Shown: one piece after another, positions 47,549 through 58,499 of the stretch
Numbering within the stretch: the stretch's first letter is position 1
How the letters are laid out: each line of letters opens with the position of its first letter
DNA from: Heloderma charlesbogerti
Lineage: Eukaryota > Chordata > Lepidosauria > Squamata > Helodermatidae
Direction: 5' to 3'
Assembly: GCA_026122225.1 (NCBI GenBank)
Contig: JANEZZ010001871.1
Location: 620,001-684,000 of the forward strand
Length of the DNA: 64,000 bases
Made by a program: the position numbers and the translations under genes
Notes under the pieces: generated by a model
Seen by the model: only the letters and a program-made list of their open reading frames with translations
The model's database searches: none
Told to the model about the DNA's origin: nothing

Positions 47549-50500
47549 TGCCCACAAAACACGTACACTCCTCTCAGCACTGAAGGTACCTTATTTACCT
47601 GAATGTGAGTTAAGTATAGTCCCAATCAGTTTGTGGATATGGTTGAGTACCACTATAAATGTATCCTTTAAGATATATTGAAATTGGGTACTTGAGTCCC
47701 TCCTTAACTGATAGAAGCCCCAAAGAGAATCCCTCAGTTTTCCAGGCCTTTAGGAATATCTGCACAAACAATTGTTTTCAAGTTACTTCCCATAATCATG
47801 AGGACTAGAAATTTCCTCTTCAAATAAATCTAAAGAAATTAACATTTTGGAATATGTCGCATTAGCAGCTTTTTAAAAAATACTCCAACCTTAATATACC
47901 CTGCTCCTTGCCCAGTTTAAACACAAGCAGTTCATGCCTCACCCCAAGACATTGAAATTGGATACTTTGTTTATAGAAAAACTGCTCCAGTTCTTAACGT
48001 ATGAAGGAAGTTTTCCCACTAGGTTATGCAGTCTTCAAAGGTCTCTTTTACATAGCAATAATTTTTTTAAAAGGGTTTCCAAAATAGATCATGTAACCCT
48101 CTCCATCTCCCCTAACAAGAGTATTTTATTACAAATAATCACATAAAAATGGTTGATTGTGCATTACAAAATTACATGGCTAGCTGATCATAGCAGGGGC
48201 TTGACCTGCAGTTTGATAGAATGGAAGTTTGATTTGATGGAAGTTTTGTATACTCAAGAATATACAGAATCATGCAACTTATATCCTTTATTTTTAAGTG
48301 CCAGAATTAACGTTCCATTTTATTTCCTTTAATGGCAGTCCACTAAATCCAGTAAACCAAAATCAGTCCAGGAGAAAGATGTCCATCACTGCATGTGGTG
48401 TTACAGATATTCCCGATAGACTGTCCGGGGAATTTAGGTCCATTTTGAAATGATCTCATATTCAACCATCTTTTCTGATACAAACATAGGTTTTTGGCTT
48501 TTTAAAACCCTCCATATCTCCATAAATGTTTGTTGATATAAGTGAGGCCAGAGTTGCTCTTTTATTGCAGCAGCACAGGAAAAGGATATTTTGCTTTTCA
48601 GCACTGCCTTGGTGCATGTGTGTCTACTACTACCCAGAAATAGACACGAACCCTAGTGCATCCACCATATCGTTCCTGCTGGTGCAGGCTTGGCCCTCCA
48701 GTATCTGTGAGGGTGCTTGAGTTCTGCTCCCACTGCAATGTGGTCCCCTTTCACCATGGTAGTGAATGGCAGAAAAGTAAACTGGCGCACTGTGGAATAC
48801 CTTTGGGACAAGAGCAAAACCTGACCCCTTCCCTTGGTGACCCGCACAGTTTATTAGGGTTGAGAACAGGGCTCCGAGACATTTTGCTGCCTGAGGTTAA
48901 CAGGATTGGCAGTTGGATATTACTTCAAGGCTCGTGACAGAACAGTGTCTGCCACCGCACCTGAGAGCAGCAGGATAGCTCAGGGGGCGCAGAGTCAGTC
49001 ACGTAGCACACAGAGATCTGTTCTCCACCATCTCAGTGTTGCTCACTCGCCTCTCCTTGTGCCCACTCACTGCCCACCCAAACAAACACTACGATGCAGC
49101 AGCGGCAGCAGCACTTGCATGTGTCATGTGAGCAAAGCAATTCATGTGAACATGTTATGCCTGCTGGAGTGTGTAGGCTGGGCTGGTTGACCCTCTGCTC
49201 ACTTGGTGTTGGGAGAAGACAGCTAGGTCAGACACAGACAGCCCAGGCCAACGACCAGCACGCATCGGCACCGGGTGCCAGCTCAAAAGTAATGGGGGGG
49301 GGGTTTGCTGGTGCTTCTTGTTATCTGCTGCTTGAGTCACTCTGCCTACTGATGGGGCCAGTGCTGGAATGACACACATTTTGCCCCTCCCCCAACAATC
49401 TTATTCATTTTTAGTTTATTTATATCAGGGGTGGGAAACATCAAAGGGTCTGGGGGCCAATTTCCAGCCCCCCGGGGCTTCGCTCCTGCTGTTGTACCAC
49501 TGACAAAAAAAATGTGGCGGTTTGCTATTGAAATTCAGCATCAAACCACAGCAGAGGCTGGAAGAGGCAAGTAAAGCTGAATTCGTTTCTTTTCTGCCTC
49601 TGTTGAGGTTTGCCGCCAAAATTTAGCAGCAAACTGCCAGGGGTTTGTTGGGTTTTTTTGCTACATACTGGTGAATTTTGGAGGGGGAGTGCAGTTGTCC
49701 CATAGGTTACATGTTGCCTCCCCCCCAATTTATATGGAACTCACTGAGAATGGAGTTAACCCCTCTTTGCAAACCCCCACCCCTGGGATGGCACAGTGTG
49801 TCTCTCTGCATTTTACCCACAACAATGCCTTGAACTCAGACCCTGCAGGATCTGTATGAGGGAGGGCCAAGCTAGCCAGGGTTAGGCTGGAGGGTAAGTT
49901 TTGTCTTGCTCCAACAGTGGCCCCAGGTGCATAAGGCTTTCTACATATAGGTGAATGGCAACTGTTCACTTATATGGGAGAAAGTGAAGAGTTGTGTGAA
50001 GAGGTGCATGGCTGAGATGGAGCTAAAACAGCGAAACCAGCACCTGGGGTGAATGGCTGGGTTTGTCTACTTCTCAGCCATGTCTGAAGAAGAAGCCCTT
50101 GTATTTTGCCCCACAGAACTCAATGGAAGCCATGAGGGACTGATGCACCCCCAACCTGCATGGCCCCACCCACCCTGGGTTCCATCTTTTGGTGTGGTGC
50201 AGCTAGAATATGACGTAGCCTTGCAAACTGGCTTTTCAGTGTATTAACTAGCAAGCTGCCCATCATTATGATGGGCAAGGGTGTGTGGAGGGAGGGCAGT
50301 GTTGGCCAGGACATTTAATATAAGCAGCAGTGCCTGCAGGTGCAATGTAACAATTAAGTGCACCACCCCAAGGACCTGTGCACTATATGGCTGTCCCTTT
50401 CCCAAGACATTTTGCTGCCTGAAGCAGAACACCAAATGACCCATGCAAGGGCCAACACATTTGAATAGTCTTGCTGCACCATTCAGACATCAATTCCTGC

Positions 50501-51058
50501 CTTCATCTATCCCCGTAAAGTTTTCACCTTGTTGCAGGGTAGGATCTGCCCAGACTCACTGCAATGGGATGTCCTCAAGTGCAGTTCACTTCCTCTTCCC
50601 CCATAAGGGTGGAACTGCTAACCATTCATTTATTTGGGAGAAAGTACAGAAGTGCTATTGGCTGAGCAGCTAAACCTGACAGTCAAGGCAACTCCTATCC
50701 ACATAAGCCCGTACTGGATCTGTTTCTTGGTCATATTAAAATGTGATGAATAGCTGCGTTATAGGACAGTTATTGGTGCATCCGCAACAAAGGGAGAGTG
50801 TGTCCTTCCCACGAATTTAAGGCAGGTCTGGCATCTGTCCCTTTGCATTGCAAACCTTTCTAGATGTGACCATTTGGAAATATTGTGACTAAAGAGCAGA
50901 CAAGAGCATTAATGTTAAAAACAACACCAACACTGCAGCTTGACAGTCTGAGAAAAAGAGGATGTAATGGGTCTGAAGGTGGTTATCTTTTAAATGGGAA
51001 TGAAGTCTGGATCAGGCAGTTTTCAAGATCTAATCTGGCATCTCCTCTTTTCTTCCAG
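47549..51058. other. Intron upstream of the ARID exon; possible hAT-like fragment
   Basis: At 49437 'caggggtgggaaacat' resembles the hAT terminus of the 10276 and 43428 elements, with a possible opposite end near 49725. Twice, at about 48880 and 50406, the phrase 'gacattttgctgcctga' occurs, suggesting a diverged repeat. The stretch ends in the acceptor tract 'cctcttttcttccag' (51044-51058). No other gene. Confidence 0.35.
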
Positions 51059-51260
51059 GTAAAATGTGAGGCTAAATTGCCTTTGCCCAAAACCAAAAAT
51101 AACAACAACTGTAAAAAGGGCTCCAGTGAGAATAAATCAAAGGTCTCTGTAGGTGACGAATGCAGAGCAGATGAACAGGCATTCCTTGTGGCACTTTATA
51201 AATATATGAAAGAAAGAAAAACACCAATTGAACGAATACCCTACCTCGGTTTTAAGCAGA
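51059..51260 (+). CDS. ARID5B: ARID5B internal coding exon (linker and first half of ARID domain)
   Basis: 202 nt, beginning on a whole codon directly after 'cttttcttccag' and ending one base into a codon before 'gtaagtag'. It encodes 67 residues plus the first base of an Ile codon. Residues 1-36 are a Lys/Asn/Ser-rich linker (VKCEAKLPLPKTKNNNNC...), the part that differs most from the mammalian protein as I recall it. From DECRADEQ onward it is the start of the ARID domain: helix 1 EQAFLVALYKYMKERK, then the signature TPIERIPYLGFKQ, which distinguishes ARID5B from ARID5A. ARID domains bind AT-rich DNA through the helix-turn-helix. This exon provides the N-terminal helices of that fold. Confidence 0.96.
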
Positions 51261-51708
51261 GTAAGTAGAATTTTCATTCTGTTTTGGGTTGACCTTTTAG
51301 AAGAGTTTGGCTTCTGGGTCTGATTAGCCTGGTAAGGAGGGTCAACTTTGTGAGCTGATGTGGCCCTCTTGATCTCTCTTTCTCCTTTTATTTGCATTGT
51401 GCACTTGTTATAAAACTAATGGTCTGCATCCAAAGGGCTATTTAGCCATGCCTGAGGTCTTTGGAAAGCGCACTGGGATTTTTTGGCCTTTTTAAACCAT
51501 TGAGCAGCAGGCCCCCATGCCATAAAGTAAACTACTTTTGAAAGTCTCCTCAGTTTACAAAGTGGTTTGCCATGTGTTATGGGGGGATGCTATTTGAGAA
51601 ACATAAGCACAAAGCTCCCTTAGGCAGAACTGCATCTTTGGATCTGAGACAATAAAATACAGGAAAAGACATGCATACCTACTGGGGCTCTTAAAGCAAG
51701 AGTTGTCG
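51261..51708. other. Start of the 4.8 kb intron within the ARID domain
   Basis: Consensus donor gtaagt. No feature recognised. Confidence 0.6.
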
Positions 51709-51926
51709 TTGGGTTGGATCCAACGTGATACAATAGGACTTCCCCTCACATAACGGGACTTCCCCATCCTCTCTTCCCCCCTGCAGCCCCCCCTGCACCC
51801 CCCAGATCTGCTGCAGAAGGTCCTGCCATCCTTTGGAGCATATTTGGGGTGTCCTGGGGGAGGGGGGTCCATTCTGTCAGCATGTTCCCTTCCGCTGATT
51901 GTACAATACCATTGGATCCAACCCAA
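51709..51926. mobile_element. MITE with 25-bp terminal inverted repeats
   Basis: The left end 'ttgggttggatccaacgtga' and the right end in complement 'ttgggttggatccaatggta' match. The next bases, 'tacaat', also correspond. The 218-bp interior is GC-rich and includes C runs. No coding. Confidence 0.7.
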
Positions 51927-52007
51927 TGTGTTTGTATCTGGCCATACATTTTCTACTGCAGGTCTTATAGTGCCTCTTCCCTCTGGCCAATTGCTCCTGG
52001 AAGTTTA

Positions 52008-52096
52008 GGCTGCAATCTATACCAACTTACCTGGTAGTAAGCCCCATTAAATGTAGTGGTATGTACTTCAGAGTGGACAAGCATAGGACTACACTG
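52008..52096. repeat. Short dispersed palindromic repeat, copy 8
   Basis: 'ttacctggtagtaagcccca' followed by 'ttaaatgtagtggtatgtac', with outer arms 'ggctgcaatctat' and 'gcataggactaca'. Confidence 0.6.
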
Positions 52097-54337
52097 TTAT
52101 CATTTTAAAATACACTGCCAGTGACCAGAAATAAACATTTTCAAAAGGTTCCTGTTTTCTCTCTCTTTGATATAAACTGCAGCTGATGTCTTTCTTTGAA
52201 TTAACAGTATGGCATACTTTTATTGTACCCACATATTGCTTTTTTTGCGGGGGGGGGGATGACCCGCAGATATTAAACTATTTAAAGATGGCCAGAAAGT
52301 TGGTGAGAGAGGGCATAGGGTTTAGAGATCATAATTAACAAGTTATAAAAATAGACAGGATCTGTTTAAACACAAAAGGCAATGCTAAGAATTGCTTTCG
52401 AATGGACACTTCTGAGTGTCACAGTTTGTAAAGCAATAATTGATAGAGAACATGCAACTGTAATTAAATTCTGCATAAACATTCTATAACATGGAATAAT
52501 GAACAACACAAAGTATAAAAGGTGTGTTGTTAATAGTCTGTAAGATATCTAAATTATTCTAAAGGGAGGATGCCTTACTTGGGAATATTACTTGCTCGAA
52601 CCTATCTCCCCCGATTAAAGCCGTATGTTATTTTGATGAAGAATGTCAAACCTGTATGTTTTACATAACAATTTACATACCTAATAGCAATTGACACTGA
52701 TTGCAACAGACCTCTAGCAGCCATTAAAAACTTATATAACTCCAAAATGATTACAATGTTTGCCTGAGAAGCTGGCTGCTTGAAATAGAAGTAAAATTAA
52801 TGTACTATGAACAGCTTTGTTGCATTATGCATTTGATTCCGATTAAATCAAGGCCTAAGCCACGCTCTTGATAGCTTAGGGGGAGAGTACAGGATTCAGT
52901 GAGGCTTTTTATTTATAATGTTTTGAGATGAATGTGTGTGTGTCTGTTTGTGTTTAATGTTATGTGTTTTTTTTCCCTTCTTATATGGTCCTAATAAAGA
53001 GACATATTTGAAAAAGCAGGATGGTGGTGGGGGGAATTATTGGATCTCAATAATCCAATATTAGGTTGAGATCATTCTGCAACATGTAGCTGAGATAAAC
53101 TGGGTTGGTTGACATTCATCAATATGTGACATGTGTCCAGTCCTGCAAGTATTTAAGTGCTGCATGTATGTTTCAGCAAGATTACTCGAGTGTAACTGAG
53201 CTTCTCACATTAAAGCCAGGATTACTCACTGTATTTGTCTACCTTGACATAGGTAAACACTGCATTGAGTTGGAAGAACCGGTTTAGACACTATAATTCC
53301 TTTGTTGGTAAATAAGTATAGTGAGTTTTCTTTGCTCTGCTATCTGGCTCAATAATGAGTACTACTCACTGGGGAACACCCATAATTTATGTCATATTCT
53401 AGAGGCAATTCATACAGGCCTGGTATAAGAAGCTCTTTCATGGGATAGTGGAGGCTTGGCAGAACAATGGGAAGGGAGACAAAAATGCAGCTGAATCGAT
53501 TTTTACTGCATTCTTTATACCTCTCATTATAGAATACTATAAAGTGTTTTGAGGATTTGCACTTTTCCCTCTTAATTTAAAACTTAAATAACAATGTCAA
53601 TTAAATTAAAGCACGGACATATACAAAATATATCATTATCATACAGGAAAATATTGTCACATCAAAATATCTTTCTGTCTATCTATGTTAGATCTTTGAT
53701 GTGAGTTCTAATAGTCGTGACATTCACATCATGTCGAAAGACTGAATTTGCAAATTCCCTTATCACATACCTGTATTGGACCAAGCTTTAGTTAGCCATT
53801 CTAAAATGTCCATGAGAATTGGCACTATGGATGCTTAAGGGCGTTCGCTATTGTAAACCAACATTCTACAAGCTGTCCAGTCTAATTATGTCAGTCAAAT
53901 TAGCTTCATTAGACGCTCACTTCAGCAGTAATAGAAATGATTTAAAACTTTGGTACACATGGTTGTTATATATTCTGTGCTAACTGCAAAACAGGGCTGT
54001 CAGCAAGAAAGAAGGGAAAGCTGTTGTGATGGAGATACAAGATAGCCATGTCTACGGTACATGGAAAGGGATAAATAAATAAAGGGAGCTATAAATGTTT
54101 TTTCCCCTTGCCCCCACCAGTGGAAGTTTCTCACAGGGCTTTCTCTAGCTGCAAGGCTTTCACAGATGTTCTCCTATTGCCGTCTAAAATGTACCTCCAT
54201 GACCACAATGACTAGAAACTTGCACTTTTAAAACTATAAAGTTCAAATTATCAATAATCTGATGGAGACATTGAATTCCATACTTGAAGCGAAATGTCAA
54301 GAGTTATGATACAAATGCAGACATTATACAATCAAAC
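52097..54337. other. Intron sequence with candidate conserved noncoding elements
   Basis: No repeats recognised over 52330-53960. Two blocks, 52380-52880 and 53690-53960, are complex and carry several TAATTA, CAATTA and ATTAG cores, for example 'gtaattaaattctgcataaa' and 'tgcatttgattccgattaaa'. Poly-G at 52250-52258. Candidates for developmental enhancers. Confidence 0.35.
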
Positions 54338-54463
54338 CAGCCTTCCCCAACCTGGTGCCCTCCAGATGTTTTATACTTCAACTCCTGGGATTCCTGACCA
54401 TTGGCCATGCTGATGGGAACTGAAGTCTAAAACATCTAGAGAACACCAGGTTGGGGAAACCTG
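54338..54463. mobile_element. hAT-like palindromic MITE, copy C
   Basis: 'ccttccccaacctggtgccc' at the left and its complement ending 'caccaggttggggaaacctg' at the right. The interior arms 'ccagatgttttatacttcaa' and 'gaagtctaaaacatctag' also pair. Confidence 0.75.
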
Positions 54464-56030
54464 CAATAAACTATTGTTCCAGCAACTGTTTCTGAGTTTC
54501 CAACTCCACCTCCTTATAGTCCTGCCCATGCTTTGCAGGGTACCCAGGGCATAGGCTTGCCTTTGGCCAAATCCTGCCAGAATATACATTCAAGCTAGTC
54601 TGTAGGACAGTCAGAGTTTTCCTGGGTGTTTACCACTGAGCTTTTCAAAATGTCACACAACTGGATGGGCTAGCTCACTGGTTCCTTAGACTGTGTTCAA
54701 GGGAACCCTGGTGTTCCTTGTAAACTTATCAAGGGTTCTTTTGTAAAAACATAAATAATGATGAACAGGTTCCCTGAAGGAAGGACTGTTTGCCCATCTG
54801 CTACCAATTACTCTCTAAAACGTGCAGCTGCAGGGGAGTGTTGAATGTATTTTAGGGCACACTGTCAGTACTCACTCTCATTACTCATGGAGGCTCAGCA
54901 GACCTGGCAAGAGCTCTGGGTGAATTGAGTGTACATCCTAGAGTTTTGTCCCGCATCTTCTTCAACATGCAGAGTTCCCATGATAGATAGATCCCAGGGG
55001 TTCCTCAATAGGTTGATGTGGAAAGTGCTCGCTGTAAGATACGAGGTTTGAACCCATTGAGCTAACTGTTGGTGTCAAGTAAATAGGCTCCTTACATTTT
55101 CAGCAATATGTTCATATAACCACTAGTCAACCATTTGTCGAATAGTGTGTACATTATTTGGAAGAGAAAACAAATACACTTGGGCTCTTGCACGTGATGT
55201 GTGAAGAGTAGTTGTATGGAACAGGCTTCTACCTGTGCATGCACAAGCAACTCCTCTAGTTACTAGGGAGCCAGAACCATTTGGGGGGATGCAAATAAAG
55301 CAGTATTATTTGAGAGATCTGAGAGATGAGAGACGTCTGAGAGATGTCTTATGATGGCTTAGAGAATGCTGGGGTGCAGCTGTCAGATTTCCTGCCATCG
55401 CTACTCATATATGGAAGACACACTCTGGATGCATCTCGATTTTCTTCACCCTGCATGCATGAAGAAAATAGCTGCTCCGCATGTAGAAGCCTGTTTCCTC
55501 ATGCGGAAGAGGATCTTTGGATCCCAGCCAAAGTCTCTTATCTGAGTGGCACTGAATAGTTGCGTAATCAATGACTGCTTTGTGTACACTCTGGTTTATT
55601 GCTACATTAGCTAGATCACATTTAAAAGAAATACTCACTTCGAATAACTAACATGATTGTTTCATATAGGAACATATAAAACAAAGCTAAATTTATTTAT
55701 TTTTAAAAAGAAATGCTGTTTGTTTCTTATCCTGGAAATTATTTAAGCTCAGTAATCATTTATTTTCTACCTGTAACTGTATCTCAATAGAATGTTTCCC
55801 TTGTGATTTAAAGAAAAGAATGGCATATGTGCAAACCCAATGTTTATTCTTTGAATTAAGTAAATGTCATTTGCAGATTGTGTGTGTGTTTTCTAAACCT
55901 TTGTGTGTGTGTAGATGTGATCATTATCTTTTTTGCTTCATTGTTAAAGAAAAAACTGTTTGATTTGCATTTCTTTGAAAGACGTTGGTTAATGCAATGC
56001 TTATCTAAATACTTATTGTCCCTCTAACAG
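54464..56030. other. Intron sequence, no gene seen
   Basis: Ends in the acceptor 'tattgtccctctaacag' before the next exon. Confidence 0.5.
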
Positions 56031-56083
56031 TTAACCTTTGGACTATGTTTCAAGCTGCTCAAAAACTGGGAGGATATGAAACA
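56031..56083 (+). CDS. ARID5B: ARID5B internal coding exon (second part of ARID domain)
   Basis: 53 nt between 'cctctaacag' and 'gtaagtg'. Its first two bases complete the Ile codon begun by the preceding exon and it ends in phase 0. The joined reading gives 18 residues, INLWTMFQAAQKLGGYET, the second and third helix region of the ARID fold, identical in wording to vertebrate ARID5B as I know it. The LW..F..A..LGGYE pattern is diagnostic of ARID domains. The next exon, which should begin ITARRQW, was not found in the remaining 7.9 kb, so the gene continues beyond the right edge. Confidence 0.95.
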
Positions 56084-57219
56084 GTAAGTGTTTAAGTAAC
56101 TTAAATGAAAAAAAGTGCAATCTAACTTTCCCCTGGTTTTGGTGATTTTTTTTTTTCAAACACACTCACAAAGGAAACTATCATGCAGTATACACACTTT
56201 GGGCTTATTGGGCCTTTTTTGGAAACAGCCCCAATTAGTTCCAGGTTTGGCAAAACTGTAAACTTGTTGTAAAAAAAAGAAAAGAAAAAGCTCTGAGTGG
56301 AAAACATATGTAACTCTTCCCCTGTCAAGGAAATTGGTTGGGTCTGTAATTTTTTCCCATGTTGAGAAAGGGCTATTCTTGTACAACAAGCCAAGATTGC
56401 ATAAAACAAAATTTCACTTGGCATAGTCCCTGACATCTGTTCATGTTGAATATGGGAAATGTATTAAATGCTTTCAAAAGTAATCAGCATTGTCCATTAA
56501 GGAATAGCTTGGTGCAATATCTTTCCTTACTGTGAATGGTAAAAGATCTTTATTAGACAAGGATCAGTGCCACATAAACAGGAAGTTATCTAAAGTATAA
56601 AGTGCGGGATGGGGGGGGAGACACTCTTGATGCTTTTTATCAACTAACCATATCTGACATGGCCACTTTATTTTTAGCTCACAGGGAAATTTGATGGTTG
56701 TGGATTTTACAGCATGTATTCCAAACCAATAAAATATTGGAGCAACAAACCACGATTAAGATCTTGAAATGAGAAGAAAGAGCTGTTTTAATATGGCACA
56801 TAGAGATGGCATCTGTAATAAAACCCATTTGACATAAGACAATCGTCATTGGAAATATTTTCCCTGCCCATGAAGCTCAGATTAGGTTGTGCATTTCCTG
56901 CCACAGTTGAATGTGAAAAATATATAAATAGATATAGATTTATTTAATTTTGCTTTGTTCACCAAGTATAAATCTGGGCTGCATCTGCATGATATGAAGT
57001 AACAAAGAAACAGAAAAGCTGAAATTAATTTAAGCTGAAATGTAATCGCCCTAGTGGTTGACCCTTAGAACAAAGCCTATTGTTCTCTCACTTTAATACT
57101 TATGCTATCAACTAACATAACTGTGATCATGATTTTTTGTGTTAATAAGGAAAATAGTAATCACATACAGGTATTTGTTAGCTCATCCTTTAGCTGACTT
57201 TCTTTAGTCTGTATTTGAG
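56084..57219. other. Intron sequence, no gene seen
   Basis: AT-rich, no recognised repeat. The minus-strand open frames at 56122-56436 are not convincing. Confidence 0.5.
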
Positions 57220-57294
57220 AGCCTAATTCTATGCTTATTTACTTTAGAGTAAACCCCACTTCAGTTCAAAGTAAGTGTGCATTGGATGACAACC
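57220..57294. repeat. Short dispersed palindromic repeat, copy 9
   Basis: 'gcctaattctatgcttattt' then 'actttagagtaaaccccact', 'tcagttcaaagtaagtgtgc'. Well preserved arms. Confidence 0.6.
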
Positions 57295-57956
57295 GTAATG
57301 TGCTAACCTGTCACATGGTTTCCTGCCTTTTTTTTATTGTCAAACTAGAGTTTTTTCCATTGTCCATCCTCCAGGGGCTCCTGTACACAGAGACAGGAGT
57401 GAACTTATGAAGTAAAGTGCTGAGAAGATGGAAAACAAAAATAGGCATGCAACTCTAACCATTGCTTGCCTGTTGTCTGTTTGGAAGCTCAAATCATGGT
57501 TTAGATTGTAAACTATGGTTAGCACAAACCATGGTTTAGTTTTATGTCTGGAAGTGGTCACAGTTATTGAGCAGCTATTACATAGCAGAGATTAAAAGTA
57601 TACAGAAAATCTAAACTGAGCAAGCAAGATCAACAGGAAAGCCCTGGTCCTGGCCCATATCCATATCTTTAGCAGTAGAGCTTTTCAGTTGCTCTGGTTT
57701 TAAGGAATTCCCTCCCCAATGGTGCCTGCATGTACTCAACTCTGTTAGTTTTTATGGGAGGGAGAATTGAATAGATCTTTCTATTTTTGAAAGCTTTTAA
57801 AGTTTAGTCTTCTGTTGGACTGATTTTAATATACAAGTTTGTGAATGTTGTAATTGTAATTGATTTCTATATTGTTCATTGTTATCTTTTATTGTATTTT
57901 GTGTTTGCTTTTTCATAACAAGAGTTTATGTTTTGAAAAAGAAGAGATTCCTTCAT
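57295..57956. other. Intron sequence, possible LINE 3' UTR
   Basis: 57690-57930 is AT-rich and leads straight into the CR1 terminus, so it may be part of that LINE 3' UTR. A repeated 'ccatggttta' motif in both orientations at 57494-57542 may be a small MITE remnant. Confidence 0.3.
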
Positions 57957-58024
57957 TGAGCAGGGGGTTGGACTCGATGGCCTTGTAGGCCCCTTCCAAC
58001 CCTACTGTTCTGTGATTCTATGAG
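57957..58024 (+). mobile_element. CR1 LINE 3' terminus
   Basis: 'gggggttggactcgatggcc', 'ccccttccaaccctactgtt' and the terminal octamer repeat 'ctgtgattctatga' are diagnostic of the CR1 3' end. Confidence 0.8.
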
Positions 58025-58113
58025 ATGCTTTTGGCTGAACAGGCATCTCCAGTTTTCCTTCACTGTTGTTTGTTTTAGGCAAAATATGGTGGCAGTTCCT
58101 TACAGTCTTTGGG

Positions 58114-58499
58114 GCTGTTTGCATGTAAAAGTGGCAACCCATGGGTTTATTGAGCCACAATTTGCTATAGTGAGTGCCAGGCACATTCTGCAACTTTTTT
58201 GAATATTCAACCCCCAATCAGGCTGATTGAGGGTTGCTATGTGATGTCTGAACTCAGATGTTATAGTTTAACCATGGGTTAAACAACCCGCAGATAACCT
58301 AACTACTAATTGTGGGTTATCTGTGGCTTGTTCATCCCATGATTAAACTATAGTGTTTGGGTTTCGACGTCATATAGCAACCCCCCAATCGGCTGGATTG
58401 GGGCTGAATATTCAAAATGGTGGCACAATGCACCTGGCATGCACTGTGGCAAATTGGGGTTAATTAACCCATGATTTGTTGCCATTACATGCGAACCAG
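58114..58499. mobile_element. 386-bp palindromic hAT-like MITE
   Basis: The whole element is one imperfect inverted repeat. Left 'gctgtttgcatgtaaaag' pairs with right (complement) 'ctggttcgcatgtaatgg'. Further in, 'tgaatattcaacccccaatc' pairs with the complement of 'ggattggggctgaatattca', and 'tatagtttaaccatgggtta' with the complement of 'catgattaaactata'. Centre about 58300. Same terminal motif as 1346-1662 and 26031-26858. Confidence 0.8.

Noticed and set aside
47355..47681. 108-codon open frame with SLSLSLS and HTHTHT
   Set aside because: Translation of the CT/CA microsatellite.
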